Positions 11,002-22,156 of a stretch of 64,000 bases of DNA are shown piece after piece. Under the pieces are notes generated by a model. The model saw only the letters and a program-made list of their open reading frames with translations. It did not search any database and had not been told where the DNA came from. The stretch covers positions 12,780,337-12,844,336 of the forward strand of contig AP026538.1 in NCBI GenBank assembly GCA_026075535.2. Reading direction: 5' to 3'. This stretch comes from Tricholoma matsutake. Lineage: Eukaryota; Basidiomycota; Agaricomycetes; Agaricales; Tricholomataceae. A program made the translations under genes and the position numbers. Every line of letters begins with the position of its first letter. The stretch's first letter is position 1.

Positions 11002-11885
11002 GACACTTTTGATGGGGCTAATCCCCAGAAACTTCGGGACTTCCTAGTCTCGTGCAACCTTCACTTCCATGATCATCCTCAGGTATTTGCCTCCGACAAA
11101 AAGAAAATTCTATTCATCCTTTCCTACCTCAAAGGGTCAGCTCTTAGCTGGTTTGAACCTGGACTCAATGACCCAACAAATTCCGCCCATTGGATGTGGA
11201 ACTATGAGGTATTCCTTAGTGAGTTGGAAAGTAATTTTGGTCCTCATGACCCTGTCGGGGACGTGGAAAAGGCTTTCTCAGAACTCATGATGAAGAAAGG
11301 TGGAAGAATAGTGAAGTATAATGTGGACTTCTGGGAACTGGCTTCCTGGGTCAACTGGAATGAGGCTGCTCATTGTGACCAGTATTTCTGCAGTCTTCTG
11401 CTCCATCTCCACATAGAAGTCTTACAGGGGGGACGACCCAAAACTCTAGCATCCCTATGTCTTAAAGCCCAGGATGCTGACAACATCTATTGGATGCAGG
11501 AAGAAGAAACCCACTTAGAAACAAAGACCCCCAGAAATTCCGCACACACCGGAAAGAAGGAATCTAAAGGTTCTCCTAGCTCCAATTCCAACACTCAGTC
11601 CAAACCCCAGCCCTCATCCAGCACCAACCACACCAACCAATCCTCGTCCGGCAGCTCCTCTGGGTCAAAGAACAACTTCCAGAAGGACAAGCCAAAAAAC
11701 TCTATTTCTGACAAGTTGGGGAAAGACGGTAAACTAACCGGAGATGAGCGAGAATGCTGCATGAAGGAAGGACTTTGCCTCTACTGTGGCAAGAAAGGAC
11801 ATGGAGCCGGGAATTGTCCAAAGTCCAAAGCGGCCAAAGCCTGTGCTGCAGCAGTCACTGAGTCCAAGCCGGACTCTGCGGACCC

Positions 11886-11895
11886 AAAAAAATAG
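11886..11895 (+). promoter_or_regulatory. Candidate -1 frameshift site, G1 gag-pol
   Basis: In gag frame the sequence is CCA AAA AAA TAG, giving the heptamer A_AAA_AAA directly before the gag stop. Protease-pol continues open in the -1 frame (IVHNPREHAIGAEGC). G2 has the same arrangement with GAA AAA TAG. Confidence 0.5.
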
Positions 11896-14864
11896 TCCAC
11901 AACCCTCGGGAACATGCCATTGGGGCTGAGGGTTGCGTTGACCTTTCCCAACTGGCTGCTTACATCCGTCTCAATGTGTCCGCTCTTTCTGATCCTGAAT
12001 CCCTTACCATCCTGTTATCCCTTTCCAAACAATCCCTAAAAATCCAAACTCTTATCGACTCTGGTTCCTCACATTGTTTCCTTGATTCATCATTTGTGCG
12101 GGACAACCAACTTAGTACCAAAACCATTCCTCCAATCGGACTCTGACTATTTGATGGAACTTGTAACTCCACCATAACTCAAGTTGTGGAACTCCCAGTC
12201 ACTTTTCCATCTGGTGAAGTGTTCAATCTGACATTTTATGTAACCTTGCTGGACTCTTCCTGTTCTGCAGTACTTGGTCATAACTGGCTGAAGCAATACA
12301 ATCTGTTGATTGACTGGTCTTCAGGCCAAATAAATTTCCATTCTGCAGTTCAAAGAGGTCCTGCCCCCTCGATGTCCTCTGACTCTCCTATCTTGTGTGA
12401 GTCACCTTCACCTCTGAACCTTCCAGCGGAAACCCGCGAAAACCCCATAATCACTAAACCCTCGAAACTTGTACCTCCTGAGATCTCTTTCATCAATGCC
12501 ACCGCTTACATGTGTGCAAGCAAACTTCCTGGGGCTGTTGCCTTTCAGATGACATTCTCCCCGGAAGGACTGGCAGCTAAATCCTTGGCAGTGTCCGGAA
12601 ATCCCCTGGACCTTTCTGATGTTCCAGAATAATATCATGAATTTGCAGATGTTTTCAATAAACAAAAAGCCAACACCCTTCCTCCACACCGTCCCTATGA
12701 CCTCAAGATAGAGACAGAGAATAATGCTCCCCCACCTCCAGGTTGCATGTACTCCCTCTCTCCCTCTGAGCTTGAGGCCCTCCAAATATTCATTGAAGAA
12801 AATGTTTGTTCAGGCTTCATCTGCCCCTCCAAATCCCCTCATGGCACTCCTATACTCTTTGTCAAGAAAAAGGATGGGAGTCTCCGACTTTGCATCGACT
12901 ACCGGGGACTCAATTGCATCTCGAAAAAGGACTGCTACCCACTTCCTCTAATCTCGGATCTCCTGGACTCTCCGGGAAAGGCACATGTGTTCACCAAAAT
13001 TGACCTCTGGCATGCTTACCACTTAGTGCGCATTGCTGAGGGAGATGAATGGAAGACCACTTTCTGCACGCACTATGGTTCTTTCAAGTGGCTGGTAGTT
13101 CCTTTCGGACTCACCAATGCACCTGCTGCCTTCCAGCACCTCATGAACGACATCTTCAGTATTAGATGTCAGTGTCATTGTCTATCTCGATGATATCCTA
13201 ATCTACTCCAATGACATGAGTCAACACAAGGCTCATGTCAAGGAAGTCCTCTGGAGACTCCGGAAGAATGGCCTCTAAGCTGCTCCGCAGAAATGCGAGT
13301 TCCATAAAGACAGCATGGAATACTTGGGGTTCATCCTCTCTCCAGATGGGCTCCGGATGTCCAAAGATAAAGTCAAAACCATCCTCGACTGGCCCAAACC
13401 TCAAAAGGTTAAGGATATCCAATCCTTCCTGGGATTCTGCCACTTCTACTGATGGTTCATCCATGGGTATTCCAACATCGTCATTCCGCTCACCAGACTC
13501 ACCCAGAAACATATGCCTTGGGACTTTGGCAAGAAATGTGAAGAAGCCTTCAACAAACTAAAAGAAGAATTTACTCATGCCCCAATACTCACTCAATGGC
13601 TACCGGATTCCCACATTATCTTGGAGACAGACACCTCAGATTATGCCTTAGCAGCAATCCTTTCCATCTATACCTCGGATGGAGAAATCCACCCAGTTGC
13701 ATTCCACTCTCGTTCCTTCAACCCGGCTGAATTAAACTATGACACCCACGATAAGGACCTTCTTGCTATCTTTGAAGCTTTCAAACACTGGCGACAGTAC
13801 CTAGACGGTTCCAGAAATCCAGTAGATGTGGTCACGGATCACAAAAACTTGGAATACTTCAGTACCACAAAGCTCCTTACTTGTTGTCAAGCTCGGTGGT
13901 CAGAATACCTTTCACAGTTCAACCTCGCCATCCGCTTCCACCCTGGTAAACTAGGGGCTAAACCTGATGCGCTCACTAGATGCTGGGACATCTACTGCAA
14001 AGGGGGAAATAGCGACTTCACCTTGGTAAATCTGAGCAACTTCCATCCAGTCTTTACTCAAGAACAACTCACATCCTCCCTCCAAGCCACATTCCTTGCT
14101 ACTCCTATCCTCCATCAAGCCGTCCTCATGGACATTGAAAAACTCCACAATGATATTTGATCTTCACTTCCTCTTGATCCCATCTCCTCCTCACACCTTC
14201 CTTCACCATCCACCTCAGATTGGTCACTAGATGACAGTGGACTTCTCCACCACTTTGACCAGATTTACATTCCAGATGTTGCAGACCTCCGTCTTAAAGT
14301 CTTACAATACAAGCATGACCACATCCTCTCAGGTCACTATGGGCAAAACAAGACTCTTCAGCTTATCTGACGGGAATATGTTTGGCCCAATCTCCACACC
14401 TTTGTGCAGGACTTTTGCAAGTCTTGTACTACCTGCAAACACTCCAAATCTCCCCAACACAAACCCTACAGATTTCTGAAGCAACTTCCGGTCCCGGAAA
14501 GGCCTTGGAACTCAATTTCCATGGACTTCATTGAACGATTACCGGACTCCAATGGTCACACTACCATCCTAGTCATTGTAGACTGACTCTCCAAACAGGG
14601 TATCTTCATCCCCACACAAGACTTTGCACTCCCCCCCGTATTCCTATCGGAGTTCTAGGAGTCCGAGTTTTCCGATAGGAGTCGTACTAGTCCGATACTA
14701 GTCCTAGGAGTCCAATCGGAATGTATCTTGATGACCATGTGCTCTTATTTCCAAGAAATTCCCAGTAAATTCTGAGTAAAGTCCTATGCAATTCCAACAG
14801 GTAGTCAGAATACCACACCATTTCGGAAGACTTAACTTTGGTGAAAGTGCTTACAAAATAAATG

Positions 14865-14951
14865 GGCAGAACAGGGATTGAACCCCAGACCTTGGGATAT
14901 ATAAGCCACATGACCACCAAACAAGTGCTCAACCAGTTGAGCCACAGGAGC
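14865..14951 (-). repeat. H1 left tRNA-like module, copy 1
   Basis: The minus strand has A box TGGCTCAACTGG (14933-14944) and B box GGTTCAATCCC (14874-14884), preceded by GCTCCTG. It faces the left terminus. Confidence 0.7.
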
Positions 14952-15290
14952 ATTACTAAACATGTAATATAAAGTCCATTTATAGCACTTAGGATTACTT
15001 CACTTATTGAGCCCTCACGTCTGTGCGAGGGAGTAGCCCCCGTATTCCTATCGGAGTCCTAGGAGTCCGAGTTTTCCGATAAGAGTCCGATCGGAATCCG
15101 ATAGGAGTCCTACTAGTCCGACACTAGTCCTAGGAGTCCGATTGGAATGTATCTTGATGACCATGTACTTTTATTTCCAAGAAATTCCTAGTAAATTCCA
15201 AGTAAAGTCCTATGCAATTCCAACAGGTAGTAGTCGGAATACCACACCATTTCGGAAGACTTAACTTGATGAAAGTGCTTACAAAATAAA

Positions 15291-15376
15291 TGGGCAGAGC
15301 AGGCATTGAACTCTAGACCTTGGGATATAAGTGACATGACTACCAAACAAGTGCTCAACCAGTTGAGCCACAGGAG
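15291..15376 (-). repeat. H1 left tRNA-like module, duplicated copy 2
   Basis: Second copy from the internal duplication. The A box TGGCTCAACTGG is kept, while the B box has drifted to GTTCAATGCC. Confidence 0.6.
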
Positions 15377-15784
15377 CATTAATAAATATGTAATATAAAG
15401 TTGATTTAAAGCACTTAGGATTAGTTCACTTATTTTTAACCTCTCTCACAAGAGCTCGAAAAAAAATTGTTGAGCCCTCGCATCTTCGTGAGGGAGTAGA
15501 TAACTAATATAGATTTAAAAAAAAAACCCCACGCAAATGCAAGGGGGAGAATTAATTATACTATTTAATTATACTATTTTAAATTCTACAAAAAAAACCC
15601 ACCCCCCCACGAAATGGGGGGGAGGGGGTGGTGGTGCATCGTGTTGGCTGTCTCGTCAGCCCTGTCCCGTCATTTCCCCTCCCTCTTGTCTCTGTCATGT
15701 CTTGCCGCCCTCACCTCGCCTCCCCCGTGGCTTCCCTCCCCTCCCTCATCTCCCCTCCCTCGTCATTCCACCCACCGTCCACCC

Positions 15785-16132
15785 CATGAGCAGTTGCTCA
15801 TGAGGCTGGTGGTGCGTGGTGCGTCGTATGTTGGTGGCAGTGTTTGTCCATTGTCTCCCCTTCTGGTCGTCATTTCCCTTTCCCCTTGTTGTTTTGTCAC
15901 CCTTGTCATTCATCCCCCTTGTCATCTGCACCCACAAACCACCCTACGGGCAGCTGCTCGTAGGCATGTCATTTGGTGCCGTCGTCGTCCCTCGACGCCG
16001 TTCCCATGTTCTCACACCCCATATACACCCTGCAAGCAGTCGCTCACGGTGGTGATGGGGGGTGCTGGATGTCATTGGTGTCGTGGGGGGTCCATGCACT
16101 CATGATCCACCCTACGAGCAGCAGCTCGTAGG
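15785..16132 (-). repeat. H1 GAGCA stem-loop array
   Basis: Stem-loops at 15785-15802 (CATGAGCAGTTGCTCATG), 15943-15964 and 16111-16132 (arms CCTACGAGC / GCTCGTAGG), plus a weak one at 16030-16047. Each sits beside CACCC/GGGTG. The outer pairs differ between stems but remain complementary. Confidence 0.7.
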
Positions 16133-16366
16133 CATGGGGTGGGTGCATTGTCAGTTTGTCAGTGATGTGGCTCGAGGGGAGGGGTCAGGTGGTGCTTACT
16201 GGGTGGGTATTCCCCTTCTGGGGTCTCCTGGTGTTGCTCCCCGTGCTCCTGACCATGATCGATACCCTCACATCCCGTTTTGATGGGGAGGAGGGGGGTT
16301 GCCAGGGGCATCGTTGGGTGTGGGTTTGGCTTGCGTCAGTCCATCGTTACTCATGTAGATTAGAAC

Positions 16367-16465
16367 CTAGAAACAAAACAAATGAATTTGTTAGTTTACA
16401 AAAGTAAAAAATGAATGAAAAAAAAAAACTTACTACAGCCCAAATGACGATTGCATCGTCTGGGC
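16367..16465 (-). other. H1 intron and adjoining GCCCAA stem-loop
   Basis: The minus-strand intron 16433-16367 (67 nt) has donor GTAAGT, branch-like AACTAAC and acceptor TTTCTAG. Immediately upstream in transcript sense is a stem-loop (16438-16465; arms GCCCAAATGACG / CGTCTGGGC). Confidence 0.65.
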
Positions 16466-16716
16466 ATCATTCGGCGTCGAAACCAATCGTTTCCGGTCTT
16501 GGGGGCTCATCTAGAGATGGGGGTGAAGTGGGAGTGGTGGGAGTTGCTGGGTTGAGGTGGTTGAGGTGGGGGGGATGGAGGTGGTGTGCTTGTCGTCGTC
16601 GGTGGTGGTGGTGGGAGTTGATGAGCTGGCAGGTGTGATGACGTGGCTATGTGCTTTGTCATCACACCCATGGGAATGGTATGTAGTGTAGTATGATCAC
16701 TTACCTGTAATGACTG

Positions 16717-16784
16717 TTTAGCCTAATGGTATTGTTGTCGGTTTACACTTACATAATCTTCTGTAGTCAAGTGTTCAATTCTCA
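16717..16784 (+). repeat. H1 right tRNA-like module
   Basis: A box TAGCCTAATGGT (16719-16730) and B-box-like TGTTCAATTCT (16772-16782) on the plus strand, facing the right terminus. Confidence 0.6.
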
Positions 16785-18175
16785 TGTGTGCATTTAATTT
16801 TTCATACTATATTACTAAGCAAGGCTGCTTTCATTCGTATCGGAATCCTATGTTGTCTGATGTCTTAGCATAACTTTGGACTAGTCCTATGTGATTTCTA
16901 TGATCGGAAACTCCTAGGAAATTCCAATAGTCCGATTGGAATCTGATCGGACTACATCGGACTGGACTAGGACTAAATGTGCCATTTCATGTCAATTTGG
17001 CTGATGAAAATGACATCAGAATATGGTTGGATTCCAATCGGAGTCCGATCAGAATCATCGGAATCATTGGATTCCTATAGGAATATGGGGGGGAGTGTAA
17101 AGACCTCTCCCCACAGTAAATGAAATCACAGCACAAGAACTTGCTAATCTCTTCATCATGCATATCTTCTCCAAACATGGTGTTCCATCCCACGTCACCT
17201 GCGACCGGGGTTCTGAGTTCATTTCCCATTTCTTCCGCTCTCTCGGGCAAGCCCTGGACATGAAAATCCATTTCACTGTGGGTTACCATCCAGAAGGTGA
17301 CAGACAAATTGAATGCCTCAAACAGACCCTTGAACAGTACTTGCAGACCTTCTGCAACTACCAACAGGACAACTGGTCCCAGCCTTTACCCTTAGGGGAA
17401 TTTGTGTACAACAATGCTCCCTCAGCTTCCACTGGAGTTTCACCCTTCTTTGCCAACAAGGGTTACCACCCAAACATCATGGTTTTTCCGGAGCGTGAAC
17501 TAGCCTTGCAATGCACATGCCATTTTGTGGTTGACCCTGATGATCTCCACCAGGAACTCCGGAAGCAACTCTCAGAAGCACAGAAGCGCTATCAAGGTCC
17601 TGCAGACAAACATTGGGCACCTGCTCCTGACTTCAAAATCGGTGAATACACTTTCGTCAAAGGCGAGCACCTACACACTACAAGACCCTCCAAGAAGCTC
17701 TCAGAAAAGTTCTATGGCCCTTTTGAGATCATTGCCCGTCCGGGTACTCACTCGGTTACCCTTTGACTTCCGGATCACCTCCGGGGTGTCCACCTGGTAT
17801 TCCATCTCTCCCAACAAGAAGAAGACACTCCAACACAATTCCTAATCGTATTCAACCTCCACCTCCTCTGGTCATTATAGACAATGAACTGGAGTACGAG
17901 ATTGTGGAAATCCTCGATTCAAAGATTGACAACCACTGTCGATGCAAGTTACTCTATTTCGTACGGTGGGAAGGTTACCAAGGAACTGACAAAGAAACCT
18001 CCTGGCTTCCAGCTACAGAACTTGATCACGCCCAGGAACTTGTTATAGACTTCCACACTCGTTACCCAGGGAAACCCGGACCTCTTTCCACTTAACGCCC
18101 TTCATTTTCAAACAAGATCCTCAAAAATTATTATTAGAAAATTTAAAAGAAAACTCCGGATTCCCCGCCCATTTC

Positions 18176-18990
18176 CTACTCCTCCCCTACTCCCTCACCC
18201 CCTGCTTCATCAGTGAGTCCCAGCAGCTCCCCTTGTACCTCCAACTCCTCTTCACCCTCTTCTTCTTCATCCTCTTCCTCCTCAGACTCCTGGTTCCACT
18301 CCAGATCCAATGCCACTAGGATGTCCCCCATAGTTTCTTGGATGCCGATCACACCTTCACTTATCACCCAGAGCTCCCGGAGTTCCCGCATTTCTTTCTT
18401 CACCCCCTTTACCGCCCCCACCAACTCCTTAAGCAACTCCATCACTCCCTCATTCTTCCCTAGCCTGGGTCCTGCCTGCAACACCTGGCCCTCCCACACC
18501 ACCTCGTCACACTTGTGCTTCACTTTTGTGCAGGGCTTGCAGGCCTGACCCCGGGTTCCCATCTGGAAACACGACAACTTTTGATTTGAACATGTACTAG
18601 GAGTCAGCATACAAGGGCAACAAGAATAAAAAGCAACTCACCTTTTGCATGAAATAGCGGCTTGTAGCCGCAAGGGGACTTCATTCTTGGGCACCTCCAC
18701 CCTCGCCTTTCCTTTCGCCTTCTTCTTGGGGGGGAGCTCCCTTCAGCCTCTTCAGGCTCCACTTCTCCGGCTTTCCTCTTCTTTTCTGCCCTCTTAGTGG
18801 CAGCGGTCTTCTTCCGTTCCTCCTCTGTAGCCTTTTTCTTGGCCTCCAACCTAGCCACCTCCACTTTTGCAGCCTCCTCAGCAACCCTGTGCTCCTCAGC
18901 CTCCTTCGCTTTTTCCTTGAGCTGGAGCTCCTCCATCAACTTTTCTTGCTGGGCCCTGAGGGCTGCAATCTTCTCCGCATGCGAGGACAT
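18176..18990 (-). pseudogene. G1 antisense gene, coiled coil plus Zn2Cys6-like cluster
   Basis: It lies antisense between G1 pol and the missing 3' LTR. It starts MSSHAEKIAALRAQQEKLM (18990), then a long Ala/Glu/Lys coiled coil and a basic tract (PPRRRRK). A frameshift occurs before LRLQAAISCK. An intron 18641-18597 (45 nt; GTGAGT, CTGAC, CCTAG) separates the first Cys pair region from CSNQKLSCFQMG and ACKPCTKVKHKCDEVVWEGQ. The C-terminal part is acidic (EEEEDEEEEGEEE), ending near 18176. The same architecture and intron occur in G2, so this is a conserved accessory gene and not a shadow. Its job is unknown; DNA binding is inferred from the cluster. Confidence 0.6.
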
Positions 18991-19277
18991 GTTAGAGGTG
19001 GTGGCCTAGTAAATTCCGAGCAGAATAACAAGACTTTGCACTCCCCCCCGTATTCCTATTGGAGTCCTAGGAGTCCGATCGGAATCCAATAGGAGTCCTA
19101 CTAGTCCAATACTAGTCCTAGGAGTCTGATAGGAATCCGATTGGAATGTATCTTGATGACCATGTACTCTTATTTCCAAGAAATTCCTAGTAAATTCCGA
19201 GTAAAGTCCTATGCAATTCCAACAGGTAGTCGGAATACCACACCATTTTGGAAGACTTAAGTGCTTACAAAATAAAT

Positions 19278-19365
19278 GGGCAGAGCAGGGATTGAACCCC
19301 AGACCTTGGGATATATAAGCCACATGACCACCAAACAAGTGCTCAACCAGTTGAGCCACAGGAGC
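19278..19365 (-). repeat. H2 left tRNA-like module
   Basis: The minus strand has A box TGGCTCAACTGG and B box GGTTCAATCCC, as in H1 copy 1. It faces the left terminus. Confidence 0.7.
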
Positions 19366-19735
19366 ATTAATAAACATGTAATATAAAGTCCATTTATAGC
19401 ACTTAGGATTACTTCACTTATTGAGCCCTCACGTCTTCACTAGGGAGTAGATAACTAATATAGATTTAAAAAAAACCCCCCACACAAATGCAGGGGCAAG
19501 AATTAATTATACTATTTAATTATACTATTTTAAATTCTACAAAAAAAAACCACCCCCCCGCAAAACAGGGGGGAGGGGGTGGTGGTGCATCATGTTGGCT
19601 GTCTCATCAGCCCTGTCTCATCATTTCCCCTCCCTCTCGTCTCCATTGTGTCTTGCCTCCCTCACCTTGCCTCCCCTGTGGCTTCCCTCCCCTCCCTCGT
19701 CTCCCCTCCCTCGTCGTTCCACCCACCATCCACCC

Positions 19736-20158
19736 CATGAGCAGTTGCTCACGAGGCTGGGGGTGGGTGGTGCGTCGTATGTTGGTGACAGTGTTTGTCC
19801 ATCGTCCCCTCCCTCCCCCTCCCCTTAAACACCCTATGAGCAGATGCTCATAGGTGTGCGTGGGGCGGGTGTCGCCATCGTCTCCCCTTCTGGTCATTGT
19901 TTCCCTTTCCCCTTGTCATTTTGTCACCCTTGTTGTTCATCCCCCTCGTCATCTGCACCACGAACCACCCTATGGGCAGCTGCTTGTAGGTGTGTCGTTT
20001 GGTGCCGTTGTCGTCCCTCCACGCCATTCCTGTGTTCTTGCACCCCATATACACCCCACAAGCAGTCACTCATGGTGGTGATGGGGGGTGCTGGATGTCA
20101 TTGGTGTCATGGGGGGTCCATGCACTCATGATCCACCCTATGAGCAGCAGCTTGTAGG
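19736..20158 (-). repeat. H2 GAGCA stem-loop array
   Basis: Stem-loops at 19736-19753, 19833-19854 (arms CCTATGAGCA / TGCTCATAGG, perfect), 19969-19990 and 20137-20158 (CCTATGAGC / GCTTGTAGG), plus a weak one near 20056-20072. The arms vary in concert compared with H1. Confidence 0.7.
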
Positions 20159-20392
20159 CATGGGGTGGGTGCGTTGTCAGTTCATCAGTGATGTGGCACA
20201 AAGGGAAGGGTCAGGTGATGCTTACCAGGTGGGTATTCCCCTTCTGGGGTCTCCTGGTGTTGCTCCCCGTGCTCCTGACCATGATCGATACCCTCACATC
20301 CCATTTTGACAAGGAGGAGGGGGGTTGCCAGGGGCGTCGTTGGGTGTGGGTTTGGCTCGCATCAGTCCGTCATTACTCATGTAGATTAGAAC

Positions 20393-20490
20393 CTAGAAAC
20401 AAAATAAATGAATTAGTTAGTTTACAAAAGTAAAAAACAATTGAAAAAAAAAACTTACTACAGCCCAAACAACGATTGCGTTGTTTGGGT
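20393..20490 (-). other. H2 intron and adjoining GCCCAA stem-loop
   Basis: The minus-strand intron 20458-20393 (66 nt) has GTAAGT, ACTAACTAA and TTCTAG. Upstream in transcript sense is the stem-loop 20463-20490, arms GCCCAAACAACG / CGTTGTTTGGGT. Confidence 0.65.
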
Positions 20491-20735
20491 GTCATTCGGC
20501 ATCGAAACCAGTCGTTTCTGGTCTTGGGGGCTCATCTAGAGATGGGGGTGAAGTGGGAGTGGGAGTTGCTTGGTTGAGGTGGTTGAGGTGGGGGGGATGG
20601 AGGTGGAGTGCTTGTCGTCATTGGTGGTGGTGGGAGTTGATGAGCTGGCAGGTGTGATGACACGGCTATGTGCTTTGTCATCACACCCATGGGAATGGTA
20701 TGTAGTGTAGTATGATCACTTACCTGTAATGACTG

Positions 20736-20812
20736 TTTAGCCTAATGGTATTGTTGTTGGTTTATTGGTTTATGCTTACATAATCTTCTGTAGTCAAGTG
20801 TTCAATTCTCGT
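20736..20812 (+). repeat. H2 right tRNA-like module
   Basis: A box TAGCCTAATGGT (20738-20749) and B-box-like TGTTCAATTCT (near 20799-20810), facing the right terminus. Confidence 0.6.
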
Positions 20813-21164
20813 GTGTGCATTTAATTTTTCATACTATATTACTAAGCAAAACTGCTTTCATTCGTATCGGAATCCTATGTTGTCTGATGTCTTAGCATAA
20901 CTTTGGACTAGTCCTATGTGATTTCTATGATCGGAAATTCCTAGGAAATTCTGATAGTCCGATTGGAATCTGATCGGACTACATCGGACTGGACCAGGAC
21001 TAAATGTGCCATTTCATGTCAATTTGGCCAGTGAAAATGACATCGGAATCATCGGATTCCTATAGGAATACAGGGGGGAGTGTAAAGACCTCCAGAATAA
21101 AGAACTTAATAAATAATTGTTTTTTTGACAAGTCAATATGTATAAAATGTATTGTCCAAAGCAA

Positions 21165-21235
21165 GGCTTGAACCCACAACCTCATGACACATAATCACAA
21201 CTTGCAACACAACTACTAACTATGCCACATAGGCT
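21165..21235 (-). repeat. Hp tRNA-like module
   Basis: The minus strand has A box TGGCATAGTTAG (21216-21227) and B box GGTTCAAGCC (near 21174-21184). The spacing is tRNA-like. It could alternatively be a degraded tRNA gene, but a complete cloverleaf is not apparent. Confidence 0.6.
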
Positions 21236-21783
21236 TAATTGGAGCCTATTAATATGTTTACTTATTATCTATTTACAAATTGTGATGTAAAAAAATAAAT
21301 CAGCACCGCTCATTTCAAGTGACGGTGTCCAAATAAGAGAAAACAAACCCCCCATTACAGAGGGGGACTACTAAGGCTGCCGCCTCGTTGGGGAGCAAGG
21401 CAGTGGGTTGTGCATACATTTTGCCCTCCCCTCCCACCACTCCTCATTCCTGTCCCTGCCTCGTTGCATTCCCGCTTCATTGTCATGCCTCCCTCATGGT
21501 TGCATGTCTGCCTCATTGCTGTCCCTGCCTCATTGTTGTCCCTGCCAGTTTTGTCATCTGGTCTTGCTGCCCTCGTCTTCTGGCTGTCCCTCGTCTTTTG
21601 GCTCTCCTCCTTGTCTGGTCCCCCCTTGTCGTCTGGCCCTCCTTGTTTGTAGCACCCATGGTCCACCCTGTGAGCAGTTGCTCACAGCGGTGTGGGCAGG
21701 GGCTGGGCACTGGGTGCCTTGCATTGTCCCCGCTGTGTCCTCATCCTCTCCCCTGGATTGTTGTTGTCATCAGTAGTTAGTAT

Positions 21784-21877
21784 CTAAAAAAAAGTTTGTT
21801 AATAACATAAAAAAAATGAAATGAAAAAGAAAATAATTTACCTACAGCCCAAGAGGTGTCGACGACGCCTCTTGGGC
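21784..21877 (-). other. Hp intron and adjoining GCCCAA stem-loop
   Basis: The minus-strand intron 21841-21784 (58 nt) has GTAAAT donor, TATTAAC branch-like site and TTTTTAG acceptor. The stem-loop 21847-21877 has arms GCCCAAGAGGTGTCG / ACGCCTCTTGGGC. Confidence 0.6.
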
Positions 21878-22156
21878 CTTTTTTCATTTCCTCGTTGTTC
21901 CCCTCACTCCCCCATCTCAATGGGGTTGTTGTTCCCCTGTCTGTTCTTCTTGTCATCGTCCTGGTTGTTCCCTGTCCTTGTTCTCTCATGCCCATCGTTG
22001 TTGTCCCCTCGTCTTTCCCATCATCCCTATCCTGTTGTTGTTGTCCATTAGCACCCACTTTCCCTCATGCGAGCAGTTGCTCGCACGATAGGGGTGGGTG
22101 CTGGGGTCATTGTCCTTGTTTGTTGTCTTGGCTGTTCTTCCCTCCTGGTCCTAGCC

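Larger units (their letters stand above)
10253..11895 (+). pseudogene. G1 gag, split by solo LTR
   Basis: Gag start region MSQPPETPWNTTPLEYVEN (10253), then an acidic GPDDPSGPDGPGDDSNPDD linker. The reading frame is interrupted at HDPDT by the solo LTR 10576-11001 and resumes at FDGANPQKLRDFL. The capsid-like part contains GSALSWFEPGL. The zinc knuckle CLYCGKKGHGAGNC is near 11780-11820. It ends in TAG at 11893-11895. Without the insertion it parallels the 459-residue G2 Gag. Confidence 0.8.
14617..17107. mobile_element. H1, hAT-like non-autonomous element, 2491 bp
   Basis: The termini are CAAGACTTTGCACTCC and (reverse complement) GAGGTCTTTACACTCC, each followed by a run of C. There is a perfect 8-bp duplication TCCCCACA (14609-14616, 17108-17115) inside G1 integrase. 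No transposase is encoded. Inside are repeated subterminal CCTATCGGAGTCC words, tRNA-like modules at both ends, C/G-rich stems (15531-15545, 15600-15625), GAGCA stem-loops, a minus-strand intron and a GCCCAA stem-loop. About 400 bp of the left end is duplicated (14632-15015 and 15038-15475), which explains the length excess over H2. Confidence 0.85.
11896..18095 (+). pseudogene. G1 pol (protease-RT-RNase H-integrase-chromodomain), broken
   Basis: Gypsy Pol. The protease LIDSGSSHCF has DSG at 12057-12065. RT starts near 12740, with active site VYLDD (YLDD 13183-13194) kept, but a frameshift lies just upstream. RNase H has ILETDTSDYALAA and an HPGKLGAKPDALTR end. The integrase zinc finger and MDFIERLP lie before H1; the core resumes after it with TCDRGSEF. 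The C-terminal chromodomain has YEIVEILDSK and LLYFVRWEGYQGTDKETSW, ending at 18095. In-frame TGA codons occur at the GL-LFDG position, FY-WF, NDI, LI-REY, IVD-LSK and VTL-LPD. The chromodomain would direct integration to marked heterochromatin. Confidence 0.85.
19029..21092. mobile_element. H2, hAT-like non-autonomous element, 2064 bp
   Basis: Same termini as H1 (CAAGACTTTGCACTCC / GAGGTCTTTACACTCC reverse), with a perfect 8-bp duplication CAGAATAA (19021-19028, 21093-21100). It is collinear with H1 but has a single left end. Differences from H1 are largely CpG versus TpG/CpA. It contains the full module set and no transposase. It is inserted just 5' of the G1 antisense gene start. Confidence 0.88.
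9429..21100 (+). mobile_element. Ty3/Gypsy chromovirus G1, interrupted three times
   Basis: Plus-strand Gypsy element related to G2 throughout gag, protease, RT, RNase H, integrase, chromodomain and antisense ORF. It has a 5' LTR, but I find no 3' LTR; its 3' side ends in H-family sequence. Foreign insertions are a solo LTR (10576-11001), H1 (14617-17107) and H2 (19029-21092), each with its own target duplication. It is older than G2 judging by stops and frameshifts. Confidence 0.85.
21093..22156 (-). mobile_element. Hp, H-family-like fragment
   Basis: It starts directly after H2 and shows the same module order on the minus strand: a tRNA-like unit at the left (21165-21235), a CCCCCC...GGGGG stem (21349-21366), GAGCA stem-loops (21668-21687 and 22068-22085), an intron (21841-21784) and a GCCCAA stem-loop (21847-21877). 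I do not find the CTTTACACTCCCC termini, so it is a fragment or a distinct subfamily. It ends against the X repeat at 22157. Confidence 0.6.

Noticed and set aside
18213..18548. Ser-rich plus-strand ORF after G1 pol
   Set aside because: It is the complement of the acidic and Cys-containing antisense gene, whose intron and cysteines are conserved in G2.
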